A stretch of 64,000 nucleotides of DNA from contig NZ_BMCM01000001.1 of the NCBI RefSeq assembly GCF_014635185.1, forward strand, positions 248,001-312,000, given 5' to 3'. Source of the DNA: Microbacterium murale (GTDB taxonomy: Bacteria; Actinomycetota; Actinomycetes; Actinomycetales; Microbacteriaceae). Made by a program: the position numbers and the translations under genes. Below the pieces are notes generated by a model. It was not told the DNA's origin. It saw only the letters and a program-made list of their open reading frames with translations, and searched no databases. Shown here piece by piece: positions 1 through 8,665 of this stretch (position 1 is the stretch's first letter; every line of letters begins with the position of its first letter).

Positions 1-25
1 CTAATCGAGTCACCTCCGGGCTGGA

Positions 26-37
26 TAGGCTGACTCC
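26..37 (+). promoter_or_regulatory. Leaderless-type -10 before the first gene
   Basis: TAGGCT at 26-31 is followed by six bases and then the GTG start at 38. The same TAnnnT-N6/7-start layout occurs before many genes in this window, so a leaderless transcript is inferred. Confidence 0.5.
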
Positions 38-706
38 GTGATCAGAGTGGGGGATGCGGTCGGCAGAGCACGCGGCGCCGTCGTTCGCGTTTCTCGCACC
101 GCCTTCAGCCGGCGAGCCGCACCCGCGTGGATCGCCGGAGCTGCCGTAGTGGCCGGCCTCGTGACGATCGTCGCCTTGGGCGGACTCGGCAGGAGCGAGG
201 CGACGCCGACTCTCCTCACCGCCGGCGATGAAGTGAGGATGCCGCTCTACGCCGTCACTGTGCTCGACGCTGCGCTCACCGACGAGGTCGAAGAAGAATC
301 CTTCAGCGCAGAGCCCGGCGAGACGTTGGTGATCGTCACAGTGCAGCTGGAGAACCTCACCGACCGGCCGATCGGCGTCGGTCTGGCTGCCGACAAGGTG
401 GAATCGCACCTCATCGGCCTGAGCAACCCTCTCCTCAGCCTCACGGGCATGACACCGACCGAAAGACCTCGGGTATGGCGCGGCGACGGCTCCGCGGGGC
501 CCGTCTTCCTTCAGCCGGGAGTGCCGAGCGAGGTCACGCTGGCATGGACCGCACCGGATGCCGTCTTCGCAGACGGCATCGTCGAACTCGACGTGTACGA
601 GGCCGTCGAGTCACACGGTCAGATCCTCATCTCGGCCGACCACATCAACTGGCGGCGCGGCGACCTCACCGCGAGGATCACCGTCGATACGAAGGACGGC
701 CGATGA
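38..706 (+). CDS. Membrane-anchored exported protein of unknown function
   Basis: 222 aa, GTG start placed six bases after a TAGGCT box. A basic N-terminus is followed by one hydrophobic segment at about residues 30-50 (WIAGAAVVAGLVTIVALGG), then a soluble region with alternating beta-type sequence (TLVIVTVQLENLTDRPIGVG) that resembles DUF4352-like extracellular domains. I do not recognise a family with certainty. It is the first of three coupled genes whose products share the same plan of one N-terminal anchor plus a beta-rich outer domain, and the stop overlaps the next start as ATGA. The three probably form one surface or envelope unit. Confidence 0.75.
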   Translation: MIRVGDAVGRARGAVVRVSRTAFSRRAAPAWIAGAAVVAGLVTIVALGGLGRSEATPTLLTAGDEVRMPLYAVTVLDAALTDEVEEESFSAEPGETLVIVTVQLENLTDRPIGVGLAADKVESHLIGLSNPLLSLTGMTPTERPRVWRGDGSAGPVFLQPGVPSEVTLAWTAPDAVFADGIVELDVYEAVESHGQILISADHINWRRGDLTARITVDTKDGR

Positions 707-1263
707 AGCGCGCCCTCCCCTGGCTGCTCGGTGCGGCGCTCGCCCTCACGGCCGGCGTCATCAGTGTCAACACCCCGGGCGACGAGGTGTACCGCGCTCC
801 GTTCCTGATCCAGGGCGCAGGCGGTCAGCATCCGGTGACTTCGCGCACGTTGACCGCGACGGTGCTCGACACGTCATTCGCCGACCGGGTGACGGTCGAC
901 GACGCCGATTGGCATGCCGACGGCAACTGGCTCGTCGTCACCGTCGCAGCGTCGGCACCACGGACCGAGGTCGATGCCCGTATCCAGCTCGCGACACTCG
1001 TGATCGGCGACCGGGTCTTCCGATCGAGCGAGCGTCCGGGCGACTCCATTACGGATGCCGATCTTCGCGTCGGCGTCGACACGGTGGGGATGCTGGCTTT
1101 CGAACTTCCTCCGGACGTGCAGACGGGCAGCGGCGAGCTGCGCCTGACCACCTCTTTCGCCACCCCGGTGCTCGACGACGTCGTCGTGCTGCCGTTGTCG
1201 CTCGATGATCTGCCGCGGGTTGAGAACGTCGATTTCGCCGCCCCGACGCTGGCCGTCTCGTGA
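703..1263 (+). CDS. Exported protein of unknown function (second of three)
   Basis: 186 aa from the ATG that overlaps the preceding stop (ATGA). The N-terminus MKRALPWLLGAALALTAGV looks like a signal peptide or anchor. The rest is a beta-rich domain (TLTATVLDTSFADRV, WLVVTVAASA) similar in style to the preceding protein. An in-frame start further upstream at 475 would lie inside the previous gene and is rejected. No enzyme motif is visible. The stop overlaps the next gene's GTG start, so translation is probably coupled. Confidence 0.72.
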   Translation: MKRALPWLLGAALALTAGVISVNTPGDEVYRAPFLIQGAGGQHPVTSRTLTATVLDTSFADRVTVDDADWHADGNWLVVTVAASAPRTEVDARIQLATLVIGDRVFRSSERPGDSITDADLRVGVDTVGMLAFELPPDVQTGSGELRLTTSFATPVLDDVVVLPLSLDDLPRVENVDFAAPTLAVS

Positions 1264-1769
1264 GGCAGCGCATCGTGACGTGGTGGAAGCGCCGGCGCGT
1301 GGCCGTGGCGGCACTCGCTGTGGCCGCGGTCGCCAGCGTCGGTGTGCACGTGTGGCTGGATGTCATCCCCTCGGTCCAGTCCCAGGCGCAGACCATCACG
1401 AACATCGACGATGGCGACAGCGTCGAGATCGCCGGTCAGACGATGTCTCTGCGCTCGGCACGGTGGGATGAGTTCGAGGCGCCGGAAGGGATGCGAACGG
1501 TCAGCGTGCGGCTGAACGCCGGCGGCGGCGAAGACGCGACCTGGTGTCGTGAGTTCATCCTGGCCGAAGCGCATGGCGATCGGGCGTGGCTGGATGCTCG
1601 CTCCGTCGTCGATGTGCCGTACGACGCGGGCGAGGCCTCGTGCCGCGACGAGTCATTCGCCTACGAGATCCTTGCGGTCTTCCTCGTCCCTGACGATGCC
1701 GTCGGGCCCTTCCACTTCGACATTCCCGGCGAACCCGGTGATGTGACCCGATTCACCGTCGAGGAGTGA
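1260..1769 (+). CDS. Membrane-anchored protein of unknown function (third of three)
   Basis: 169 aa, GTG start overlapping the preceding TGA. WWKRRR is followed by a hydrophobic anchor (VAVAALAVAAVASVGVHVWL) and a soluble domain with two cysteines (TWCREF and ASCRDE), which could form a disulfide outside the cell. The last 117 bp overlap, in antisense, the 3' end of the membrane-protein gene read from the other strand. Function unknown; association with the two preceding genes is inferred from the coupled starts. Confidence 0.72.
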   Translation: MRQRIVTWWKRRRVAVAALAVAAVASVGVHVWLDVIPSVQSQAQTITNIDDGDSVEIAGQTMSLRSARWDEFEAPEGMRTVSVRLNAGGGEDATWCREFILAEAHGDRAWLDARSVVDVPYDAGEASCRDESFAYEILAVFLVPDDAVGPFHFDIPGEPGDVTRFTVEE

Positions 1770-2948
1770 CTCGTCGGCGTCTGCGCCGCCGACCGTCTCC
1801 CTCGAGTCGAGCCCTGCCTCCGGGCGCGCGATGACCGCGTCATACGCCGTGGCCACGATCGCCACGCGCAGCGGCTCGGCGACGGCGGCCACCGCGATGG
1901 TGAGGAGCGGCAGGAAGGCCGACCAGAACCAGGTCTCGTGGCCTCCCACCGTGCGCAGCAGGGCCTGAGTACCGAGTCGTTCGGCGAACGCCCAGAGCGC
2001 GTACGCGAGCACAGCCGCTCCGAAGATGACCGGCCCGCCTCGCCAGACGACGGCGACTGCCGCCCACAGGCTCTCGAAGCGCTGGAGCATCGTCCGTGAC
2101 AGCGTCGCGGCTGTGCCGCGCAGTGCGGCGAGGCCTCGCTCGACCGGCGCCGGTGCAGAGCTGAAGGTCGTGCCGTAGATGACACCGGCGACGGCCAGCC
2201 AGGCGGCGGGGACGAGCAGCACGGCGGCGAACACGCCGAAGATCCACAGCATCCCCTCCCACAGCGCCGCGATCGGAGCGATGTTGAGCGCGAACCAGTC
2301 GCCGATGCCCTGCAGCCAGCCCATGCCGGTCGTCCCGTCGAGCCACTGCCTGGTGTCTCCCCACCACTGGACGACGAGGGTGAAGAGCATGAAGGTCCAC
2401 AGCACCTCGGCGTAGGCGGCGAGCGCCAGCGTCCACGAGGGGAGCCGCGCGCTGTACTTCGAGAATGCGAGACGGGCGGCGAGCGCGATCACCAGCACGG
2501 TGATCGGCAGCACGCCGACTGACACCAGGCCACCTCGATCGCCGAGCTGCTCGGCGTCGAAGTTCGCGTCGTAGAACGCTATTGAGCTCGCGATGTTGAA
2601 GAACTCGTACAGGTCGGTGTTCAGCATCCCCCACGCCGAGTAGAAAGCGAAGAACGGCAGGATCGACACGAGGACCACCCGTCCGAACTCCCGGTATCCC
2701 TCGGTCGCGGGCGCCGCGACGTGCGGCAGCGACCGCCGCACGGTGAGGTACATCGCGACGTACGCGATGAGCTTCGCCGCGACGGCGAGCGGAAGCAGCA
2801 GCAAGCCCCCGAGTGTCGTGTGCCCGCCGACGAAGCCGGCGAGCTGCAGCAGCAGCTGGTGCACGGCCTCTCCCCCGAGGTACCACGCGATCAGCGCCGG
2901 CCAGTGCCGCGCGAGGATGCGCCCGAACGTGCGGAGGGGCTGTGGCAT
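1653..2948 (-). CDS. Polytopic membrane protein at the end of the sulfatase operon
   Basis: 431 aa with about eight to ten hydrophobic helices (for example LLLLPLAVAAKLIAYVAMYL and VVLVSILPFFAFYSAWGML) and a hydrophilic acidic C-terminal tail from about residue 375. The ATG at 2948 is chosen because it lies four bases after the preceding sulfatase stop; an upstream ATG at 2990 would lie inside the sulfatase gene. I do not recognise the family. As last gene of the ROK/ABC/sulfatase operon it could move a substrate, product or released sulfate across the membrane, but this is only positional inference. The tail-coding region overlaps the convergent gene by 117 bp. Confidence 0.75.
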   Translation of the reverse strand: MPQPLRTFGRILARHWPALIAWYLGGEAVHQLLLQLAGFVGGHTTLGGLLLLPLAVAAKLIAYVAMYLTVRRSLPHVAAPATEGYREFGRVVLVSILPFFAFYSAWGMLNTDLYEFFNIASSIAFYDANFDAEQLGDRGGLVSVGVLPITVLVIALAARLAFSKYSARLPSWTLALAAYAEVLWTFMLFTLVVQWWGDTRQWLDGTTGMGWLQGIGDWFALNIAPIAALWEGMLWIFGVFAAVLLVPAAWLAVAGVIYGTTFSSAPAPVERGLAALRGTAATLSRTMLQRFESLWAAVAVVWRGGPVIFGAAVLAYALWAFAERLGTQALLRTVGGHETWFWSAFLPLLTIAVAAVAEPLRVAIVATAYDAVIARPEAGLDSRETVGGADADESLLDGESGHITGFAGNVEVEGPDGIVRDEEDRKDLVGE

Positions 2949-2952
2949 GGAC

Positions 2953-4368
2953 CTAACGTATCGGAGCGGGCTCCGAGGGATGCGGTTCATCGCCGACAGC
3001 CAGCTGCGCTTCGCGCAGCGCCGTTCGCATCCGCCTTAACACGTCTGCGTTGGCCGGGTCGGATGCGACGTTGCGCACCTCGTCCGGATCCGCATCGAGG
3101 TCGTACAACTCCCACTCCCCGGGATAGGTGAACGTCCCTGTCCCGGGGAGGCCAAGCCCGTCGTTGTAGAAGTAGATGAGCTTGTGGCGCGCCGTGCGGT
3201 AGCCGTAGTGCGCAGGCGCGCGATGGAAGATGTCGTCGTGCTCCCAGTAGCGGTAGTAGAAGCCGTCCGGCGCTTCGGAGCCGGCCACACCGCCGAGATC
3301 GCCCAGGAAGCTGCGGCCCTGCATCTGCGGCGACACATCGACGCCCGCGGCATCCAGAATCGTCCGCGCGAAATCCACGTTCGTGACGATGCCCTCATGC
3401 CTGATGCCCGCTGGGATCTGCCGCGGGTACGACATCACCAACGGCATACGAATCGACTCTTCGTACATGAAACGCTTGTCGAACCACCCGTGATCGCCGA
3501 GGAAGAACCCCTGATCGGAGGCGTACATCAGCAAGGTGTCATCGAACTCGCCGCGCGCCCGAAGCCAGTCGCTGACGCGCCCGACGTTCTCGTCGACCGC
3601 GTCGACGCATCGCAGGTAATCCTCCATGAAGCGCTGGTACTTCCACAGCGCCTCGTTCTCGTAAGAGAGCCCGGCCGGAGGATCCGCCTTCAGGTCGTCG
3701 GTGTTGAGGTTCTCGGCGATGCGCATCGCCGCACGCCGCGACGACGACGTGCGTGTGGCATAGTCGTCGCCCCAGGTGCGCGGAACCGGGATTGGCTCGC
3801 GATGACGTTCAGCGTGCCGCTCGGCCGGCTGCCACGGGCGATGCGGTGCCTTGTGCCAGATGAGCACGCACCACGGTTCATCTCCCTCGAGCGATTCGAG
3901 CCAGCGCAGCGCCAGATCGGTGATCAGGTCGGTCGCGTATCCCTTCTCGGTGCGCAGACCGCCAGCACTGAGGAAGGTCGGGTCGATGTACTCGCCCTGC
4001 TCGATCAGCACGTCCCAGTAGTCGAACCCCTCGGGGTCATGCCCCTCACCGTCGCCCATGTGCCATTTGCCGACGATCGCGGTTCGGTAGCCGGCATCCT
4101 TCAGCTGCGACACGAACGACCGCTGCGACGCGTCGATCGGCGTCACCAGAGTCGTCACGCCGTTGATGTGGCTGTAGGTCCCGGTGAGGATCGACGCCCG
4201 GCTCGGAGAGCACAGCGAGTTCGTCGCGAAGCAGTTCTCCACGAGCGCACCAGCCTCCGCGATCTCATCGATCCGCGGTGTCGTGTTGACGACCGAGCCG
4301 TATGCGCCGATGGCGTGCGCGGCGTGGTCGTCTGTGAGGATGAGCACCACATTCGGGCGCCGTGTCAT
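2953..4368 (-). CDS. Sulfatase, type I (formylglycine-dependent), cytoplasmic
   Basis: 471 aa alkaline-phosphatase-superfamily sulfatase. The metal-binding start NVVLILTDDH is at residues 6-15, and the maturation motif CSPSRASILTG begins at Cys53, the residue a formylglycine-generating enzyme oxidises. Later motifs GKWHMG and SDQGFFLGDHGWFDK support the fold. There is no signal peptide, so it should act in the cytoplasm on imported sulfate esters or N-sulfates. Its start overlaps the stop of the other sulfatase (ATGA). The natural substrate is unknown; carbohydrate sulfates are plausible. A formylglycine-generating enzyme gene lies about 8 kb away on the same strand. Confidence 0.93.
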   Translation of the reverse strand: MTRRPNVVLILTDDHAAHAIGAYGSVVNTTPRIDEIAEAGALVENCFATNSLCSPSRASILTGTYSHINGVTTLVTPIDASQRSFVSQLKDAGYRTAIVGKWHMGDGEGHDPEGFDYWDVLIEQGEYIDPTFLSAGGLRTEKGYATDLITDLALRWLESLEGDEPWCVLIWHKAPHRPWQPAERHAERHREPIPVPRTWGDDYATRTSSSRRAAMRIAENLNTDDLKADPPAGLSYENEALWKYQRFMEDYLRCVDAVDENVGRVSDWLRARGEFDDTLLMYASDQGFFLGDHGWFDKRFMYEESIRMPLVMSYPRQIPAGIRHEGIVTNVDFARTILDAAGVDVSPQMQGRSFLGDLGGVAGSEAPDGFYYRYWEHDDIFHRAPAHYGYRTARHKLIYFYNDGLGLPGTGTFTYPGEWELYDLDADPDEVRNVASDPANADVLRRMRTALREAQLAVGDEPHPSEPAPIR

Positions 4369-5882
4369 GCGAGCGATGCCTCATCCCCGCTGACGCGATA
4401 CGTCGTCTCGTCGAGGCCCGACTGGGTCGGATCGTAATCGACCTCCCCCACGTCATACATCGTCGTCATCCAGTGGTAGAAGTTATCGCCGCGCTCGCGC
4501 AGCACGGTGTAGAGCCGTTTCATCATTCGCTGGCGCACCGGCACCATCTCCGGATGGTCGTAAACGTTGAGAAGCTCATCCGGATCGGCGTGCAGATCGT
4601 AGAGCTCGTTCACGGAATCGGGATTCACGACCAGCTTGTGATGGTCATCTCGAAGCATCCGCTGCGGATACGGGAAGTGATGTCCGTGGAACTCGCACAC
4701 GATGTCCTGGGCCCAGTCCGGCTGCTGCTCGCCCCGCGCCATCGGCAGCAGGCTGCGCGAGTCGATCGCCGGCGAAGGGTCGATTCCCGCGAGATCGAGT
4801 ATTGTCGCCGTGGCGTCGAGCAGGCTCACGAACTCGGTGCGCACCTGGCCAGCACGTCCGCCCGGCACCCGCAGAATGCCCGGCGTGCGGTAGATGTCCT
4901 CATACATCGCAGGACCCTTGTCATGCAGCCGATGCGATCCGGTGAACTCACCGTGGTCGCACGTGAAGAACACCGCCGTGTCGTCGACGAGCCCGAGTCG
5001 CTCGAGCGCGTCCATTACGCGACCGATCTGCTCATCGATGAGCGCCACATAGCCCCAGTAGATCGCGATGAGCTTGCGCGTCACCTCGAGAGGCATCGTG
5101 TCGAAGGTCCAATGCGCGCTGTAGTTGCGCTGCACGGGCGGCTTGCCCTCGAACGTCTCGGCGATCGACTTCGGAAGTTCGATCTGCTCCGGATCGAACA
5201 TGTCGAAGTACGCATCGGGAACGATGTACGGCAGATGCGGACCGAAGAAGTTCAACTCGAGGAAGAACGGCTTGCCGTCACGCTCCGTGTCCGCCGCGTA
5301 TTGCTCGAGAAGCTCGATGGTCCGCGTGGCCAGGTAGTACTCGAAAGTCGCCTCCACCGGCTGGTGGAGCCGGGCAGCCAGAAGGTTGCCCGGCCCGCCA
5401 TTGGGCAGCGTGCCTCGGATGCGGTCACTGATCCGGTAGGGCGGAAGGTCGCGCTCGCGCAGGAAGCCGAGGTAGTCCTCGTTCTCGACGGGGTTGTGCC
5501 AGCCGGGAAGATCAGGACCGTCGAAACCGAAGTCCGCGGCGTTCTTCTCGGTGCCGGCGTGCCATTTGCCGACCAGGCCGGTGTTGTATCCGTTCTCTCT
5601 GAGCGCCTCGACGAAGGTGAAAGTGCCTTCGGCGAGGTCTTCGCGATACCCGACGTTGCGCTCGTGGTTGGCGAGCACTCTGTGGCGGAACGGCGCCTGC
5701 CCGGTGAGCAGGCTCGCCCGCGCCGGCGTGCAGATGGCGGTCGGTGTGTACCAGCGATCGAACCGCGTACCGGTGCGCGCCAGCTCATCGAGCACAGGCG
5801 TCGCCGCCAGGGCGTTGCCGTACGCCCCGAGCGTGTCCGCGCGGTGCTGGTCGGTCATGAGGAAGAGGATGTTGCTCGGCAT
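4365..5882 (-). CDS. Sulfatase, type I (formylglycine-dependent), cytoplasmic
   Basis: 505 aa sulfatase with the N-terminal metal motif NILFLMTDQHRAD and the maturation motif CTPARASLLTG, with Cys51 as predicted formylglycine. GKWHAG and TCDHGEFTGSH are further family motifs. As in its neighbour there is no signal peptide. It begins seven bases after the stop of the ABC lipoprotein gene and overlaps the next sulfatase start by ATGA, so uptake and desulfation are encoded together. Sequence divergence between the two sulfatases suggests two different sulfate positions or substrates; the exact specificity cannot be read from sequence. Confidence 0.93.
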   Translation of the reverse strand: MPSNILFLMTDQHRADTLGAYGNALAATPVLDELARTGTRFDRWYTPTAICTPARASLLTGQAPFRHRVLANHERNVGYREDLAEGTFTFVEALRENGYNTGLVGKWHAGTEKNAADFGFDGPDLPGWHNPVENEDYLGFLRERDLPPYRISDRIRGTLPNGGPGNLLAARLHQPVEATFEYYLATRTIELLEQYAADTERDGKPFFLELNFFGPHLPYIVPDAYFDMFDPEQIELPKSIAETFEGKPPVQRNYSAHWTFDTMPLEVTRKLIAIYWGYVALIDEQIGRVMDALERLGLVDDTAVFFTCDHGEFTGSHRLHDKGPAMYEDIYRTPGILRVPGGRAGQVRTEFVSLLDATATILDLAGIDPSPAIDSRSLLPMARGEQQPDWAQDIVCEFHGHHFPYPQRMLRDDHHKLVVNPDSVNELYDLHADPDELLNVYDHPEMVPVRQRMMKRLYTVLRERGDNFYHWMTTMYDVGEVDYDPTQSGLDETTYRVSGDEASLA

Positions 5883-5889
5883 TAGGAAC

Positions 5890-6912
5890 TTACTCGCCAG
5901 CCTTCAGGAACAGGTCACCGGTGTAGAACTCGGACGGGTCGACAGGGGCCTCGAGCTTGCCGGCCTCCACGAAGTAGTCGACCATTCCCGACAGCCACTT
6001 GTTGACAGTGCCGTCCTCGGTCATCGTGTCGATCTCGTCGAGCGACAGAACCTGCACGTTTCCGGCGTCGGCCTTGACCTGCTCCGGGTCGAGTGCCGAG
6101 AACTCTGCGGTGAGCGTGATCGCCTCGTCGAGGTTCTCCGCCCTGAACTCGGTCGCGTCGCGCAGCGCCTTGAGCACGCGGTCCACCTTCTCCGATTCGT
6201 CGGCGACGACGTCATTGCCGGCGACGAACACGGTCGGGAACGACACGGTGTCCTCGAAGTCGCTGTTCTCCGCGAGGGTGACGAGGTCGGGCACCTGCTG
6301 TTCGACTGTGGCGAGCGCGGGGTACCAGAATCCGGCGCCGTCCACCTGCTTCGACGACAGGGCGGCGACGATCGCCGCCGGCTCCATCGCGACAGCGTCG
6401 ATGTCGTCCTTCGTCATCCCCGCTTCCTTCAGTGCGAGCGTCAGGATCATGTCACCGGACGTGCCCTCCGGATAGGCGACGGTCTTGCCCTTGAGGTCTT
6501 CGATCGAGTCGATACCGGCCTGCGCGACCACGCGGTCGGCCTGGCCGAGGGTGTTGATGGCCACGACCTTCGCCTGGCCGGACGCCGGCAGCCACATGGC
6601 GCCGGGACCGATGTAGCCGAAGTCCAGATCGCCGGTGCCGAGCGCCTGGATCTGCAGCGGACCGTTGGTGAAGGTCTGGGCGTTCACCTTGAGTCCGTAC
6701 TTGTCCCAGAGTCCCTGGTCCTCAGCGATGGCCAGCAGGCTCGTGCCGTTGAAGTCGGGGATGTAGCCGAAGTCGACGTCGAGCACGTCGTCGTACTCGC
6801 TCTCGACATCCTCTGATCCCGTGTCGCCGCCAGGCGCGGTGCAACCGGCGGCGAGGAGCAGGACAGCGGCGCCCACGGCTGCGGAGCCGAGGATTTTTCG
6901 GGTGATTCGCAT
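5890..6912 (-). CDS. ABC transporter substrate-binding lipoprotein, NMT1/SsuA/TauA type
   Basis: 340 aa. A lipoprotein signal ends at the lipobox LAAGC (Cys24). The mature part has typical features of the nitrate/sulfonate/taurine-binding group: early DVDFGYIPDFNGTSLLAIAEDQGLW and later DLKGKTVAYPEGTSGDMIL. A Shine-Dalgarno-like AAGGGAAA precedes the ATG. It lies between the ATPase gene and the sulfatases in one operon. By analogy with the AtsR-AtsB-AtsC sulfate-ester transporters described next to arylsulfatases, the ligand may be a sulfate ester or sulfonate; this is inference. Confidence 0.9.
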   Translation of the reverse strand: MRITRKILGSAAVGAAVLLLAAGCTAPGGDTGSEDVESEYDDVLDVDFGYIPDFNGTSLLAIAEDQGLWDKYGLKVNAQTFTNGPLQIQALGTGDLDFGYIGPGAMWLPASGQAKVVAINTLGQADRVVAQAGIDSIEDLKGKTVAYPEGTSGDMILTLALKEAGMTKDDIDAVAMEPAAIVAALSSKQVDGAGFWYPALATVEQQVPDLVTLAENSDFEDTVSFPTVFVAGNDVVADESEKVDRVLKALRDATEFRAENLDEAITLTAEFSALDPEQVKADAGNVQVLSLDEIDTMTEDGTVNKWLSGMVDYFVEAGKLEAPVDPSEFYTGDLFLKAGE

Positions 6913-6939
6913 TGCATTTCCCTTCGGATGGGTAACGCG

Positions 6940-7746
6940 TCAGGACGACGCGGTTCCGGCGACGATGCCGGCTTCTTGGTGGTAGACCGAATGCCATACG
7001 CGGTTGCGCAGTTCGGTGAACTCCGGGCTGAGCCGGACGTCTTCCGCGCGCGGATACGGCAGGTTCACATCGATGACGTCGTAGATGCGCCCAGGGCGAG
7101 CGGCCATCACGATCACGCGGTTTCCGAGGAATACGGCTTCATCGACGTCGTGCGTGATGAACATCACGGTGCGCTTCTCACTGCTCCAGGTCTCGAGCAG
7201 CTGTTCCTGAAGCTTCACGCGGGTGAGTGCGTCGAGAGCCCCGAACGGCTCGTCCATGAGCAGGATCGACGGGTTCACCGCGTACGCACGTGCGATGGCG
7301 CAGCGCTGCTTCATGCCGCCGGAGAGCATCTTCGGCAGCGCGTCGGCGAACTGCTCGAGGCCGACCATCCGGATGAAGTGCTCGGCGCGCTCACGACGCT
7401 CGGCCTTGGGAAGGCCCGCCAGTTTGAGACCGAACTCGACGTTCTTGCGCACGGTCAGCCACGGGAACAGCGCGTACTGCTGGAAGATCACTCCGCGCTC
7501 CGGGCCCGGTCCGTGCACACTCTTGCCGTCGACGAGCGCTTCTCCGGCGGTGGGCTCTTCGAGCCCCGCGAGGATGTTCATCAGTGTCGATTTGCCGCAC
7601 CCGGACGGGCCCACCACGGTGACGAACTCGTTGTCGGCGATGTCGAGATCGACCCGTTCGAGTGCGACGAACTCGGTGTCCTTGAGTTCGAAGGTCTTGC
7701 GGATGCCGCGGACGGAGATCTTCGCGGGGTTCGTTGTGTCGTTCAT
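6940..7746 (-). CDS. ABC transporter ATP-binding protein, nitrate/sulfonate type
   Basis: 268 aa. Walker [11 protein letters not shown]-loop [13 protein letters not shown], signature LSGGMKQR, Walker [13 protein letters not shown] and the switch histidine in [10 protein letters not shown] are all present, with a length typical of SsuB/TauB ATPases. The ATG at 7746 overlaps the permease stop (ATGA), which fixes the start; an in-frame ATG five codons upstream lies inside the permease gene. It powers the transporter formed with the adjacent permease and lipoprotein. Confidence 0.93.
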   Translation of the reverse strand: MNDTTNPAKISVRGIRKTFELKDTEFVALERVDLDIADNEFVTVVGPSGCGKSTLMNILAGLEEPTAGEALVDGKSVHGPGPERGVIFQQYALFPWLTVRKNVEFGLKLAGLPKAERRERAEHFIRMVGLEQFADALPKMLSGGMKQRCAIARAYAVNPSILLMDEPFGALDALTRVKLQEQLLETWSSEKRTVMFITHDVDEAVFLGNRVIVMAARPGRIYDVIDVNLPYPRAEDVRLSPEFTELRNRVWHSVYHQEAGIVAGTASS

Positions 7747-8624
7747 CGGCGTTCCTGCCATGCGGTGAGCTTCGTTTCGGCCAGAAGAAGAAGTCGATCC
7801 ATCGCCAGGCCGAGGATGCCGATGATCACGATGTTGACGAAGATCGTCGCGAGGTCGTAGTAGATCTGGGCCTGCTGCATGCGGAACCCGAGACCGGCCT
7901 GCGCGGCGAGCAGCTCCGCTGCCACGAGCGTCGCCCAGGCGGAGCCCAGCCCGACTCGCATGCCGACGAGGATGAACGGCGTCGAGGCCGGCACGATCAC
8001 CCGTGCGAAGATCGTGCCGTCCTTCGCACCCAGTACTCGCGCCGCGTTGATCAGCGTGCGGTCGACGCTGACGACTCCCTGGTAGGTGGAGATCACACAG
8101 GCGAGGAATGCCGCGAGGAAGATCACGAACACCTTCGGAAGCTCGCCGATACCCATGAGCACGAGCACGAGCGGCAGCAGTGCCAGTGGCGGGATCGTGC
8201 GGAAGAACTGGATCCACGGTTCGAACAGGCCGCGCGCCGCGGTGTACCAGCCCATCAGGAAGCCGACCGGGATCGCTGCAGCCGTGCCGAGCACGAAGCC
8301 GGTGAGCACGCGAGCGAGGCTCGCGACCACGTCCTCCTGGACGATTCCGGCGTTCCACATCTGGATCGCCTTCTGCAGCACCTCGGGTGGCGTGGGCAGC
8401 TGCAGTCCGCTTTCGGCGAGCACCCACCAGATGGCGATGCCGCCGACGATGGACACCGCGTTCAGGATGACCAGCTTCATGCGCTTGGACATCCGTCGCC
8501 GCGGCGCCCTGCGTCCGGTGCCTGGCCCCGGGAGTGCGACACCGGTCGTCGCGGTTCCTCCGGATGCGACGGATCGAGCCGCCGCCTGCTCCATCGAATC
8601 GGTCACTTCGATCACCTGCTCCAT
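7743..8624 (-). CDS. ABC transporter permease, nitrate/sulfonate type
   Basis: About 293 aa. An unstructured basic N-terminus ([12 protein letters not shown]) is followed by about six membrane helices and the inner-membrane ABC coupling motif near [21 protein letters not shown] (EAA loop region). The start is uncertain: the ATG at 8624 has no clear ribosome-binding site, while a 17-codon ORF with a strong AAGGAG site ends a few bases inside this gene, so re-initiation from that leader is likely. A second ATG at 8594 is possible. It partners the downstream ATPase and lipoprotein. Confidence 0.88.
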   Translation of the reverse strand: MEQVIEVTDSMEQAAARSVASGGTATTGVALPGPGTGRRAPRRRMSKRMKLVILNAVSIVGGIAIWWVLAESGLQLPTPPEVLQKAIQMWNAGIVQEDVVASLARVLTGFVLGTAAAIPVGFLMGWYTAARGLFEPWIQFFRTIPPLALLPLVLVLMGIGELPKVFVIFLAAFLACVISTYQGVVSVDRTLINAARVLGAKDGTIFARVIVPASTPFILVGMRVGLGSAWATLVAAELLAAQAGLGFRMQQAQIYYDLATIFVNIVIIGILGLAMDRLLLLAETKLTAWQERR

Positions 8625-8665
8625 CGGTCGCCCCGTAGGACATCTGCTCTGGGTCGTGCGCTCAT
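8612..8665 (-). CDS. Putative 17-aa leader peptide coupling the ROK gene to the permease
   Basis: The ORF encodes [17 protein letters not shown]. Its ATG overlaps the ROK stop codon as ATGA, it has AAGGAG six bases upstream, and its TGA lies twelve bases beyond the permease ATG at 8624, in a different frame. It is therefore well placed to bring ribosomes to the permease start, which lacks its own site. The alternative is a sequencing or natural frameshift at the permease N-terminus. Confidence 0.45.
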   Translation of the reverse strand: MSARPRADVLRGDRWSR

